Assembly (NCBI RefSeq): GCF_007000325.2
Contig: NZ_CP117267.1
Location: forward strand, 1,364,001-1,428,000
Direction: 5' to 3'
Source: Rhizobium rhododendri
Lineage (GTDB): Bacteria > Pseudomonadota > Alphaproteobacteria > Rhizobiales > Rhizobiaceae
Length of the DNA: 64,000 bases
Shown: positions 37,691 to 46,763 of the stretch, one piece after another
How positions within the stretch are numbered: position 1 is the first letter of the stretch
Layout: every line of letters starts with the position of its first letter
Translations under genes and position numbers: made by a program
Notes under the pieces: generated by a model
Seen by the model: only the letters and a program-made list of their open reading frames with translations
What the model was told of the DNA's origin: nothing
Database searches by the model: none

Positions 37691-38422
37691 ATGGCCGACA
37701 CTTCCCGCATCGCGCTCGTCACCGGCGCGAACAAAGGCATCGGACTGGAAATTGCTCGCCAACTTGCTCAAGCGGGTGTCACCGTTATCATCGGCGCTCG
37801 CGATCCCGATCGCGCCAGCTCGGCCGTGAGCGGGCTATTGGAAGCTGGCCTGTCGGTTCGATCCGTTACCCTCGACCTCAACGATCATGCGGGCATCGCT
37901 GCGGCGGCCGAAACTATTCGCGCCGAATATGGTCGGCTCGATATCCTCGTGAACAACGCCGGCATCGTCGATGCCGAGGACGGGCCGCCGACCAGCGGCT
38001 CAGCGGAGGCCGCGCGGCGAACCATGGACACCAACTTCGTCGGCACGTTGGCTGTGACGCAGGCGATGCTGCCGCTACTGCGCCTGTCGTCGGCCGCCCG
38101 TATTGTGAACCTATCCAGCTCGCTAGGTTCGCTCGCGCTCAACGGCGATCCAGCCTCGCCCTACTATTCAGCCCGGCTGATCGGCTACAATGCCTCCAAG
38201 GCGGCGCTGAACATGCTGACTGTGCAGCTTGCCGAGGAACTGCGCGACACGCCCCATGTCATCAACTCGGTTAGCCCCGGCTTTGTGAAGACCGACCTGA
38301 CCGGGGGCAACGGCTTCATGACGCCCCAGGAGGGCGCGAAGCTGCCGGTCAAATACGCGCTGCTAGGTGGAGATGCGGTCTCCGGCCGCTTCGTTGAAGC
38401 AAGCGGCGAGACGCCTTGGTAA
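37691..38422 (+). CDS. SDR-family NAD(P)-dependent oxidoreductase (carbonyl-reductase-like)
   Basis: A 243-residue classical SDR with the cofactor motif TGANKGIG (residues 11-18), NNAG at 88-91 and the active site YNASK (Tyr166, Lys170). The 16-residue insertion before the Tyr (ALNGDPASPYYSARL) is typical of carbonyl-reductase-like proteins. The gene is divergent from a TetR regulator, which probably represses it. It is complete, in contrast to the SDR at 35117 that lacks Tyr and Lys. Confidence 0.9.
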   Translation: MADTSRIALVTGANKGIGLEIARQLAQAGVTVIIGARDPDRASSAVSGLLEAGLSVRSVTLDLNDHAGIAAAAETIRAEYGRLDILVNNAGIVDAEDGPPTSGSAEAARRTMDTNFVGTLAVTQAMLPLLRLSSAARIVNLSSSLGSLALNGDPASPYYSARLIGYNASKAALNMLTVQLAEELRDTPHVINSVSPGFVKTDLTGGNGFMTPQEGAKLPVKYALLGGDAVSGRFVEASGETPW

Positions 38423-38765
38423 GCTTTCGCGTAGGACGCCCTGCCCGCATGACGGACGAGAGAGACGAGAGCGGACGGCCGGCAATTCACCAGCCCGGCC
38501 CTTCAGGACATGGATAAAATGGCCAAACTGCTAATGAACCGTGGCAATTGGCCTCGGAAGTCTCGCCGTGCGGCGGCAGGGGGATACAGCTTAGACATCA
38601 TCACAATCGGGCGCGGCCGCCACTTCGCCGATGTTCAATCAGAGGCATTGTCGAGATGGTTTGCCCCACACCCTCACAGCCAGTCGAGCTATCCCGAGCG
38701 CTGTCCTCTGGCCAGTTTGGTCATCAATTTGCGCTTCGAAGACGCCAATGCGGCACGGCAAGCAG
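38423..38765. other. Intergenic gap with repeat copy C
   Basis: No intact gene is supported in these 343 bases. A weaker third copy of the dispersed repeat lies within it. The remaining sequence shows short open frames but no recognisable protein. Confidence 0.5.
38583..38631. repeat. Dispersed imperfect repeat, copy C
   Basis: Sharing the ACAGC-TTAGACAT start and the GGCCGCCACTTCGCCGA end with copies A and B, but several bases shorter in the middle and with more differences. Confidence 0.4.
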
Positions 38766-39206
38766 TCAAGATACCAGCTTCCGCATGCGCAGGTAGTTCA
38801 GATACTTCGCATCGGATTCCTCGAAGATCTCCTCGCCCTCGGCCATGTAGGCGCGCAAGAGCGGGTCGGTGCTCTCCTCCTGATGCCCAAGATCGTAAAG
38901 GCATGTGCCTATGCCTAACTGAACAAAGCCGTTGGCATGGCCATCGCTGCTCGCTGCCGCCCGCTGGAAGGAGGAGAGCGCGGACTCCATATCGCCTTGC
39001 TGCCTTTGGGCGTCGCCTATAGAAGCATAGAGCCAAAGCGCCGCATCCCATTTGTGGTGCGGCTCCGGTAGCAAACGGATGGCCGACTGCCAGCACCGGA
39101 TCGCACCTGTCTCGTTGCCGGCATCAAGCAGGTCATTGCCCTGCTCGGACAACTCCGTTACGCGCTCATGAATGTCGTCCGCCAGTTCTTCCTGTTCAAC
39201 ACTCAT
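38766..39206 (-). CDS. TPR-repeat protein, possibly immunity-like
   Basis: A 146-residue helical protein with TPR-like repeats: GNDLLDAGNETGAIRCWQSAIRLLPEP, then ASIGDAQRQQGDMESALSSFQRAA, then GTCLYDLGHQEESTDPLLRAY, ending AEGEEIFEESDAKYLNYL. Proteins of this layout (short acidic TPR, often with an EEIFE...KYL end) are found next to polymorphic toxins as immunity or chaperone proteins. No toxin gene is adjacent here, so it may be an orphan immunity protein; this is inference. It has no signal peptide. Confidence 0.7.
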   Translation of the reverse strand: MSVEQEELADDIHERVTELSEQGNDLLDAGNETGAIRCWQSAIRLLPEPHHKWDAALWLYASIGDAQRQQGDMESALSSFQRAAASSDGHANGFVQLGIGTCLYDLGHQEESTDPLLRAYMAEGEEIFEESDAKYLNYLRMRKLVS

Positions 39207-39335
39207 TCTGCAAAGCCTTGTCTATCGATTTATCGGATATCTCTGTGGCGGGCGACGAAAGATACCCTGCTCTATACGTACCCGACCGTCGCGTCCGCGG
39301 CCATCGTCTTCAATCCTGTTGAATGAAATTGCGCG

Positions 39336-41249
39336 TTAGACCAGAAACCCAAGCCCACGAAGCCTTTTCTCCAGCGCGGCCATCGTTTCCTCCGGCGACC
39401 TTCCGACGGTCTCCAAGCGGACCTCGGGTTTTTCCGGGGCTTCGTAGGGGGAATCGATGCCCGTGAAGTTCTTGAGCATCCCATTTAGCGCCTTGGCATA
39501 GAGACCTTTTGGATCGCGGCGGGCACACTCTTCGAATGGCGTATCGACGAAAACCTCGACAAATTCGCCTGGCTGCAACATCTCCCGCGCCATCTGTCGC
39601 TCTGCACGAAATGGAGAAATAAACGACACCAGGACGATGAGGCCAGCATCGGCCATCAGCCGCGCGACCTCGGCAACACGCCGGATATTCTCGACCCGGT
39701 CCTCGTCCGTAAATCCCAGATCGCGGTTGAGCCCATGACGCACGTTGTCGCCATCCAGGAGATAGGTATGGTAGCCGGCAAAATGCAGCTTTTTTTCGAG
39801 CAAATTGGCAATTTCCGACTTGCCCGCACCGGACAGGCCAGTGAACCACAGGACGACCGGCTGTTGATACTTTGCCGCCGCGCGCTGCGTCTTGTCGATA
39901 TCGAGAGACTGCCACTGGATATTCCCAGCGCGCCGCAACGGATTGAGGATCGTTCCTGCAGCCACGGTGGCATTCGTCATCCGGTCGACGAGGACGAAGG
40001 CACCGGTGATGCGATTGACCGCGAAAGTGTCGAACGCGATGCGCGACTGTACCGAAATATTGGCCACGCCTAGCGCGTTGCGCTCAAGCGTCTTTGTCGC
40101 CTCATGGGCAAAGCTGTCTACGTTGATGCGGCATTGCAGATCCGTCACCGTGGCGTTGACCTGCTCAACCTCCGTCCGCAGGATATAAGATCGACCGGGT
40201 AACAACGGCTGCTCATCGAACCAGACGAGATTGGCGGCGAACTGGTCAGAGACATGCGGATGCGCGGAGGGCGACACAAGCATATTGCCGCGCGATACCT
40301 CTACCTCGTCCTCGAGCACGATCGTGATCGCCTGGCCTTCGATGGCGCGCGTAAGATCTCCCTCGTCAGTGAGGATGCGCTTCACCCGTGTCAATTTGCC
40401 GGATTTGGCGATGGCGACGACGTCGCCCTGCTTTACCGATCCGGAAGCCACTGTGCCGGCAAAGCCGCGCAAATCGAAATCGGAACGGCTGACATACTGC
40501 ACCGGGAAACGAAATGGCGCGTCGGCAGTTGCCTCCCCGATCGATACGGTCTCGAGCTGCTCCAGCAAGGTCGGACCCACATACCAGGGTGTCCGGTTCG
40601 ATCGCCGCACGACGTTGTCGCCGTGGCGCGCCGAAACAGGGATCGCCTCGATTGTCTCGAAACCGAGTTCAGCAACAAACCTGCGATACTCTTCCTCGAT
40701 ACGTCGGAATACGTTGCCATCAAATGCGACAAGATCGCATTTGTTTACCGCCAGAATCACGTGGTTGATGCCGAGCAGCGAGGCGATGACCGAATGGCGG
40801 CGCGTCTGGGACAGTATCCCCTGGCTTGCATCGACAACGACGACCGCCAGATCGGAAGTCGAGGCGCCCGCCGCCATGTTGCGCGTGAATTGAGCGCGAC
40901 CCGGTGCATCGGAGGCGATAAATTTTCGCTTCGATGTTGAAAAGAACCGATGACCGGGATCATTGTCAGACACCAGGGATCCCTTGGCTTCATGCGCATT
41001 GGCGAGCGGCGAAAAATCGGTGTCTTCATTGTTGGAAGATGTGTACAAACGGCTTTGACTTTCGGACGCAGGTTCGTGTGCAATCACGCTGTCATCGTCC
41101 AGAAGCCGGCCAATTAGTGTGGACTTGCCGCCATCGATCGATCCACACGTCAGAAACCGCAGTTGCGGCTTCTGCGTCCGCGCGGTAGCGATCGCGCTTT
41201 TTTCGTCAGCGGCAGGCTTGCCTCGGGACCTGTTCAAATGGGGGCGCAT
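39336..41249 (-). CDS. cysNC: Divergent CysN-CysC fusion (NodQ-like), APS kinase half intact
   Basis: A 637-residue CysN-CysC (NodQ-like) fusion. CysN makes APS from sulfate with CysD; CysC phosphorylates APS to PAPS. The CysC half has an intact P-loop (GLSGAGKS, 471-478) and [15 protein letters not shown]. The CysN half keeps its P-loop (GSIDGGKS, 36-43) and NKCD (169-172), but lacks the switch I GITID-type sequence and has DAPGR (114-118) in place of DTPGH, so the catalytic His is Arg. There is no cysD next to it, though CysN normally needs CysD. The gene could act as an APS kinase. It is downstream of a sulfotransferase-like gene on the same strand, so it may supply its PAPS. Confidence 0.85.
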   Translation of the reverse strand: MRPHLNRSRGKPAADEKSAIATARTQKPQLRFLTCGSIDGGKSTLIGRLLDDDSVIAHEPASESQSRLYTSSNNEDTDFSPLANAHEAKGSLVSDNDPGHRFFSTSKRKFIASDAPGRAQFTRNMAAGASTSDLAVVVVDASQGILSQTRRHSVIASLLGINHVILAVNKCDLVAFDGNVFRRIEEEYRRFVAELGFETIEAIPVSARHGDNVVRRSNRTPWYVGPTLLEQLETVSIGEATADAPFRFPVQYVSRSDFDLRGFAGTVASGSVKQGDVVAIAKSGKLTRVKRILTDEGDLTRAIEGQAITIVLEDEVEVSRGNMLVSPSAHPHVSDQFAANLVWFDEQPLLPGRSYILRTEVEQVNATVTDLQCRINVDSFAHEATKTLERNALGVANISVQSRIAFDTFAVNRITGAFVLVDRMTNATVAAGTILNPLRRAGNIQWQSLDIDKTQRAAAKYQQPVVLWFTGLSGAGKSEIANLLEKKLHFAGYHTYLLDGDNVRHGLNRDLGFTDEDRVENIRRVAEVARLMADAGLIVLVSFISPFRAERQMAREMLQPGEFVEVFVDTPFEECARRDPKGLYAKALNGMLKNFTGIDSPYEAPEKPEVRLETVGRSPEETMAALEKRLRGLGFLV

Positions 41250-41764
41250 GCCTGTCAAAATAACCCGCTTATGACTTTGTGTTCATCCGCAAATGCGCGT
41301 CCGAATCAAGTTAGAGAAGGGGCTTCCCTTCAGTTATCGCAGGCGGCAGCTGATAGTTTGCCGCGCTTGAACACCTACATTCTAAGGAGCAGGCTCTGCT
41401 CAGGTACCGACAGCGTGAAGTTGACATCTGCTTCGCTAAGGATTCGTAGGTCACCGTTTCAGATAATGTCATTAGTCTTTGGAATTTCAAGTTGGCAGCC
41501 AATTAAAAAACCAAAAGACAGTTCTTTAAATACCAATCCGGATCCACCTGCGAAATACACTTAGGATTGCAATAAGCGTGAGAAAATCGGCAGAATAACA
41601 GGCAGCGGCCTGACACTTCTGAATTGCGGCAATAAATATGTTAGCGCCGCATTCAGGCGTTGAAGTTTTCAACGCCTGAAAAAGATGAGGATAAGGGTGA
41701 CAGCCGCTCGTGACGTCAACCTGATGTCAACAAAGCCCTATCAATCAACCCCGCGCCAAACTTT
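41250..41764. other. Intergenic gap between CysNC and the sulfotransferase-like gene
   Basis: About 515 bases without a supported gene; a 63-residue minus-strand frame inside it has no recognisable features and is not listed. The gap has a perfect inverted repeat at 41652-41680. This gap means that the two genes may not share one transcript, although they are on the same strand. Confidence 0.55.
41652..41680. repeat. Perfect 13-bp inverted repeat hairpin
   Basis: TTCAGGCGTTGAA at 41652-41664 is exactly inverted at 41668-41680 around a three-base loop. It is 85 bases downstream of the sulfotransferase-like gene stop on its strand. There is no T-run at its 3' side, so it may be a terminator without U tract or a protein-binding dyad. 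Confidence 0.6.
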
Positions 41765-42907
41765 TTACCGGCGGCTGATACCCTTGGCCGCTGACAACGC
41801 TGCGCGTACGGGACCCGTGGCGCGCCATGTCCGGCTTTCGGTGACAGCTCTGAAATCGGCTTCGGCCTTTTCAGCGCGAGCTTGTTCGGTGGAAACCGAA
41901 ATTTGCAGTTTGGCGGCTTTGCTTTCGGCGCGCTCTGCCTGCACGCGCAATCCGGATGCTTCATTCGAGAGCCGAGCGGATTCTTGCACCAACGCGGCCA
42001 CTTCGCTCTTGAGGCGGGACACTTCGCTCTGCAGACCTTCGGATCCCCCCTTCAACCCGGCTGCTTCGCTTGCAGAACGACCCGCCTCATCAGAAACCCG
42101 CGAAAGCTCCGCACGAACTCGAGCCAGTTCGCGCCGCAGCGCAAGCATGTCCACTTCGTCATGCCGCAGCGACGCCGGCCCACGGTGCAGCGTCGGTGAA
42201 GTCTCCCGTTTGGTCCCCTCCTCACCGCCGACACGCACCTTAGCAGGATCGGCTATTCGCTCGTGGGCCGAATATGCGAGCTCTGGCGTCACCTCCGGCG
42301 GGAGGACAGGCTGGAGCGCTCTGAAGAGGTATTGCTTGTCCTCGATTATTTTCGGGAAAGCTAGAAAATGGATCGGTATCTCGGCTCTTGCGGCGCGCCA
42401 GATCAAGTCGTGGAACGACACAGCCAGCAGGCGTGCCTGATCGAGGGGATTGACCGAATAGACTACACCGCCAGGTGTCGTTCCCCAAACTTCCCAACTT
42501 TGGTCCAGCTCTGCCATCCAGGGAGCCGACTCGTGCATCGCCCGCATTTCTAGGACTGTGCGGCTGGTCGCAGCTTCCACGAGATCGCGAACAGGAATCA
42601 AAATTGCGTCCACGGCGATATGCGGGTTAGCCAGGATTTGTTCAAAATACTGACCGATCCACGGAGACTTCACCACATAGGGCAGGTTCTCTCCGGTTCC
42701 GCTGACGATTTCTTCCAAGCCGGCATTTGCCGTGTCGTCCCACATTACCTGGCCATCTCTGCTGCGCGAGAGAGTGGTATCGAGCCCGAGTTCTGTTAGA
42801 TAGCGCACCAGAAAACTGGTGCCTGCACGCCCGGTGCCAGCAATCAGAAGATGACGCTTTGGCGATTGGTATGAGCCCGCCGCTGGATCGGCTTTAGTTT
42901 CGTTCAA
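41765..42907 (-). CDS. Sulfotransferase-like protein with coiled-coil tail
   Basis: A 380-residue protein. The N-terminal PAPS-loop-like segment LLIAGTGRAGTSFLVRYL (about residues 20-37) and a HFLAFPKIIEDK region fit a sulfotransferase or related nucleotide-binding fold. Residues about 245-345 form a long coiled coil with A/E/R/S heptads. The last 35 residues (ESRTWRATGPVRAAL) resemble the C-terminal ends of rhizobial glycosyltransferases. The start is a TTG at 42907, preceded by AAAGGA; the first ATG would delete the nucleotide loop. With CysNC it may form a sulfation module; the substrate (surface polysaccharide or lipid) is inferred. Confidence 0.65.
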   Translation of the reverse strand: MNETKADPAAGSYQSPKRHLLIAGTGRAGTSFLVRYLTELGLDTTLSRSRDGQVMWDDTANAGLEEIVSGTGENLPYVVKSPWIGQYFEQILANPHIAVDAILIPVRDLVEAATSRTVLEMRAMHESAPWMAELDQSWEVWGTTPGGVVYSVNPLDQARLLAVSFHDLIWRAARAEIPIHFLAFPKIIEDKQYLFRALQPVLPPEVTPELAYSAHERIADPAKVRVGGEEGTKRETSPTLHRGPASLRHDEVDMLALRRELARVRAELSRVSDEAGRSASEAAGLKGGSEGLQSEVSRLKSEVAALVQESARLSNEASGLRVQAERAESKAAKLQISVSTEQARAEKAEADFRAVTESRTWRATGPVRAALSAAKGISRR

Positions 42908-43522
42908 TCTATTACATCCTTTATTGCGCTGATGTAGCGCTGAAAACAAACGGCAGCCGTATTACGCGGATGGCTGCATGAGACAGGGCACTCACCCGTT
43001 CATAAGTTTGACGTGGCACCAATGTTTTGCCAATTCACGATTTGCGCGAGATATTACGAACGCCTGACAAATTCAATCGTTGGGGAATTGTCAGTTCTCA
43101 GCTCCGCGTTAAGCGGAGAAAAAAACGCATTTCCGAAAAATAATTTTTGCACAGCTGCTGGGCTGAAGGCGGAGATAGGTGGATGTTGTGGTGACAAAAC
43201 GTGCTGGGATGTTCTGAAACGGGACAAGGTGTGCTGGATCGGCACAATTTCTTTCACAGTCCGCTCAGGCAGTCGCATTTTGGTACAATGGCGTAAAACC
43301 TATAGATATCAGTGGGATGCCGGCGTTGGGGGCTGCTTTCGGCCGTCACTTCGTCTTTTCCCATATATTTCGATTTTCGTTCAAATTTGCGTCGATTTTT
43401 ATTCGAGTTTTATTACTGTTTGTCTTTTGTTTTATTCTATTAAGTCCTTAATTTGACTACGTAATTTTGCGTGGGGTAAAAACGTCTGTGGCAATGTCGT
43501 CTCCATAACGGGGACGAAAAAA
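42908..43522. other. AT-rich intergenic region
   Basis: About 615 bases with no gene I can support. An apparent 147-residue frame at 43013-43456 is Cys/Phe/Ile-rich without features and is probably not real. The region, especially 43350-43500, is clearly more AT-rich than the surrounding DNA, which marks it as accessory or promoter DNA. Confidence 0.6.
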
Positions 43523-44125
43523 ATGATAACATCCTTGCTGCGCAGAGCCGCCACGGCCGCCGTCATGACACTCAGCCTGATTGGCTTTGCTGAGGCGACA
43601 CCGGCGACCATGGGGATTACCGGAAATGCTGCTCCGCCGATCGGCCACTACGAATTCTGCCGCGACAATCCGAGCGAGTGCGCTTATGCTGGCGGCGACG
43701 CCGGTCCTGCAATTCTCAGCGAAGACCGCTGGAAGACGATCCTCAAGATCAACTACACCGTCAATACGACGATCAAGCCGATGACCGACATGGAACTCTA
43801 CGGCGTCGAGGAAAAATGGGCGATCCCCACTTGGGCCGGCGATTGCGAGGACTACGCGCTGCTGAAGCGCAAGGAGCTCATCGCTGCCGGGTTCTCGCCG
43901 TCGGACACGCTGATGACAGTGGTTCTGCAGCCAAACGGCGAAGGCCATGCCGTGCTGACAGTGCGCACCGACCATGGCGATTTCATTCTCGACAACATGC
44001 GCAACAAGGTCATGCTCTGGTCGGATACGGAATACACATATCTGAAGCGCGTTTCGGTCGAAAATCCTTCACGCTGGGTCAAGATCCAGGATGGCCGCGC
44101 AGTTGCCGTCGGCAGCGTGAAATAA
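43523..44125 (+). CDS. Transglutaminase-like cysteine peptidase (BTLCP/DUF920)
   Basis: A 200-residue exported protein with a signal peptide (AVMTLSLIGFAEATPA). It is a BTLCP-family papain-like protease, with Cys in WAGDCEDYALLKRKEL, His in GEGHAVLTV and Asp in FILDNMRNKV, so the triad is complete. This family includes LapG-type periplasmic proteases that cleave adhesins, but no lapA or lapD homologue lies nearby. The gene is followed by a strong terminator. It marks the return to core-like DNA after the accessory block. Confidence 0.88.
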   Translation: MITSLLRRAATAAVMTLSLIGFAEATPATMGITGNAAPPIGHYEFCRDNPSECAYAGGDAGPAILSEDRWKTILKINYTVNTTIKPMTDMELYGVEEKWAIPTWAGDCEDYALLKRKELIAAGFSPSDTLMTVVLQPNGEGHAVLTVRTDHGDFILDNMRNKVMLWSDTEYTYLKRVSVENPSRWVKIQDGRAVAVGSVK

Positions 44126-44208
44126 GCTTTTGCATAACCGGTCGCCAGCGCGTCGCTGTCGTCCGTCTAGCCCGGTCCGTCCCCGTACTCGTCATTGACC
44201 GGCGCTTC

Positions 44209-44244
44209 GAGCCGTTCCCGCTGTCCCGGGAACGGCTCTTTTTT
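44209..44244 (+). terminator. Rho-independent terminator after the BTLCP gene
   Basis: A 12-bp perfect stem (44209-44220 with 44227-44238), a six-base loop and a six-T run. It starts 84 bases downstream of the BTLCP stop. Confidence 0.9.
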
Positions 44245-44372
44245 GTTTCCAGCCAATGCAGCCGGCGATTAACCCGACGTTAACCATGATGGCGCCAACT
44301 GGGTCGTATCGAGACTCATTCGTATTGTTGCCGGGGCACAAAGCTGCCGGCGGATAAACGAAGGCAAGATCC

Positions 44373-45137
44373 ATGGCCGCCGCCTCCCCGTCGAATACTA
44401 CCGTGGATAACCACCTACCGCTCGTGAGTGGCGGCGTGGCGTGGCGATTGTTTTTCCTGCTGGCTTTGCTGGTCGTCCTGACGATAGCCATTGCCGTCGG
44501 TGGACACTGGATCGGCAGACGGATTTCACTCGCCGGCCACACCACCAGCACACAGACTTTTGCGATCACCATCGGCGAAGACAGCCTGAGGCTGGCGGCA
44601 AATACCATCCGCTTCCCGAGCGAACGCATCGATGGCGTCACCGAGCGTGTCGATCTCTATCTGACGTTTCCCGAGATGCAGGGATACAGCGACGCCAACA
44701 GTCAGAATTTCAACGATATTTCCCGCTCGTCCTCGCTGGTCTTCCTGCAGCTGACGCAAGGGACGATGTCACGCGACATGTCCGGACGACTGGAGCCGAT
44801 CTACGCGCATTTGATCGAGGGCGCCCCATTTTCGGGACCGAACGGACTGACGGCCCATCGGCTTCGGTCCGACGCCGGATATGCCGGCGAGACCCTGCTG
44901 ACAGCACCGCGGCTCGGCAAGCCGGACTATGTCGTCCGTTGTCTGCTGCCGTCTTCGCCTGACAAAGCCACCAGCGCAGATTGCCAGAGAGACGTCAAAA
45001 TCGGTAACGATCTCAGTCTTCTCTACCGCTTTTCCAGCCGCCTTTTGGGCGACTGGGATCATATTGATGCCGCACTTCAGCAGTTTGTGGAAATGCGCCT
45101 GACCCAATCCGCAACACCAACGGCTGCCCTTCCCTGA
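44373..45137 (+). CDS. Membrane-anchored hypothetical protein
   Basis: A 254-residue protein. One N-terminal transmembrane helix (LFFLLALLVVLTIAIAVGG, about 26-44) is followed by a periplasmic part with no known domain, including FPSERIDGVTERVDLYLTFP and the end LLGDWDHIDAALQQFVE. Similar proteins occur at this position next to a DD-carboxypeptidase in rhizobia, as here. The function is unknown; the topology (one helix, large periplasmic domain) is consistent with an envelope role. Confidence 0.75.
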   Translation: MAAASPSNTTVDNHLPLVSGGVAWRLFFLLALLVVLTIAIAVGGHWIGRRISLAGHTTSTQTFAITIGEDSLRLAANTIRFPSERIDGVTERVDLYLTFPEMQGYSDANSQNFNDISRSSSLVFLQLTQGTMSRDMSGRLEPIYAHLIEGAPFSGPNGLTAHRLRSDAGYAGETLLTAPRLGKPDYVVRCLLPSSPDKATSADCQRDVKIGNDLSLLYRFSSRLLGDWDHIDAALQQFVEMRLTQSATPTAALP

Positions 45138-45263
45138 GACGTCGCAAAAGCAGCCAAATCCCGCAACGAACTGTTCATCATAAACCGATTGGTAACGCTA
45201 CGCCCCTATTATTGCCCGCAACGGGCGCTCTGGGGAGGTTGCGGCCGGATCGTTGGAATTAAA

Positions 45264-46763
45264 ATGCAAGTGAAGAGTGAAATAGTGCCCAGGTCAATTT
45301 TCAGAGCATCGTCGTCCCGTACCCGTCGGTCTGTCACCAAGATTTGCCTCGGTTTCGCCATGATGGTCTCCGTCATTGCCGTCGCATCGCCGTCAAACGC
45401 TGCAAAATATGCTGGGATCGTCGTCGATGCGAAGACGGGCAACGTGCTCTATAGCGAGGATGCTGATTCTCTGCGCTATCCGGCGTCTCTGACCAAGATG
45501 ATGACCCTCTATCTCACCTTCGAAGCGCTTGAATCGGGCCGTATCAAGCTTGACACCCAGATACCTTTCTCTGCGCTTGCCTCAGCCCAGGCACCCACCA
45601 AACTCGGCGTTCGTCCCGGCGGCACGATCACCGTCGAACAGGGAATCCTCTCGCTCGTGACGCTGTCGGCCAACGACGCTGCAATGGCGCTTGGCGAATA
45701 TATCGGCGGCTCCGAGGAGAAATTCGCCGCGCTGATGAACAACAAGGCGCGCGCGCTCGGCATGACGCGCACGACCTACCGCAATCCGAATGGCCTGCCC
45801 AACACCGCGCAGATGACCACGGCGCGTGACCAGGCCCGGCTCGGCATCGCCCTTCGCGAGCATTTTCCCCAGTATTACGGCTACTTCTCGACACGCTCCT
45901 TCACGTTTGGCAGGCGCGTGATCGCCAATCACAATCGCCTGGTCGGTTCGGTTCGGGGCGTTGACGGCATCAAGACGGGTTACACACGGGCTGCCGGGTT
46001 TAATCTGGTGACGTCTGCAGAGCTCGAAGGTCGCTCTATCGTCGGCGTCGTGCTCGGTGGCGCCTCTACCCCTGCCCGCGACAACCAGATGCGCAAGCTC
46101 GTTGCTACGTATCTGCCAAAGGCATCGCTGCATGCAGACGCCGGCAAGGCTGTGGCGCAGGTCGCCCAGGTGGCCCCGGAGCGTCCGGCCTTCCAGGCAC
46201 AGGCGCCTTTGAAACCGAATGTCGCCGCTGCCGCAGCCCGTATGGCCGCTATGGGCGATGTTCGCCCGCCGGCAAGTGTGCCCACGCCGTCCGGCCGTGA
46301 CCCGTCGTCCAGCGTCGCGGCATTCGCCGCAGTCACGCCGACATCGTCCAATCCGCTCGTTGCGACCAAGCCACACAACAAGAATGTACCGCCAAACGAC
46401 GTCGCCTCGATCGTGCCGGCCTACGCCCAGTCGTCCAGCGACAGCGATGACGTCGACAGCGTCGTGACTGCATCCACCCGCCCGGCCAAGGCCAATCCAC
46501 TGGATGACAAGGGACCCCGCGGGTGGGTAATCCAGGTCGGCGTTTCTCCCAGCAAGGAGATGGCAAGCGATCTCCTCGACAGCGCCAAGAGCAAGGGCGG
46601 CAAGTCGCTGCGCTCTGCAAAGGCCTACACGGTGGCTTTCGGGAGTGGCAACTCTCTCGTCTACCGCGCCCGCTTCGGCGGCTTCGAAGACCAGCGTGAA
46701 GCCACCAACGCCTGCAGCGTCCTCAAGCGCTCCGGTATCAAATGCTGGGCGAGCCTGCAGTAG
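45264..46763 (+). CDS. D-alanyl-D-alanine carboxypeptidase with SPOR domain
   Basis: A 499-residue DacF/PBP5-like DD-carboxypeptidase with intact motifs: SLTK (Ser75-Lys78), SAN (135-137) and KTG (237-239). The N-terminus has basic residues then a signal or anchor segment (ICLGFAMMVSVIAVASPSNA). A Pro/Ala-rich linker (about 310-415) joins a C-terminal SPOR domain (WVIQVGVSPS...YRARFGGFEDQ, about 420-499) that binds denuded glycan at the division site. It is therefore a septal peptidase. It contrasts with the DD-carboxypeptidase homologue at 29895, where SxN and KTG are altered. Confidence 0.92.
   Translation: MQVKSEIVPRSIFRASSSRTRRSVTKICLGFAMMVSVIAVASPSNAAKYAGIVVDAKTGNVLYSEDADSLRYPASLTKMMTLYLTFEALESGRIKLDTQIPFSALASAQAPTKLGVRPGGTITVEQGILSLVTLSANDAAMALGEYIGGSEEKFAALMNNKARALGMTRTTYRNPNGLPNTAQMTTARDQARLGIALREHFPQYYGYFSTRSFTFGRRVIANHNRLVGSVRGVDGIKTGYTRAAGFNLVTSAELEGRSIVGVVLGGASTPARDNQMRKLVATYLPKASLHADAGKAVAQVAQVAPERPAFQAQAPLKPNVAAAAARMAAMGDVRPPASVPTPSGRDPSSSVAAFAAVTPTSSNPLVATKPHNKNVPPNDVASIVPAYAQSSSDSDDVDSVVTASTRPAKANPLDDKGPRGWVIQVGVSPSKEMASDLLDSAKSKGGKSLRSAKAYTVAFGSGNSLVYRARFGGFEDQREATNACSVLKRSGIKCWASLQ

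Noticed and set aside
41311..41502. 63-residue frame between CysNC and the sulfotransferase-like gene
   Set aside because: No Shine-Dalgarno or homology; no support.
43013..43456. 147-residue open frame in the AT-rich gap
   Set aside because: No start-site signal, no motif, odd Cys/Phe composition; probably chance.
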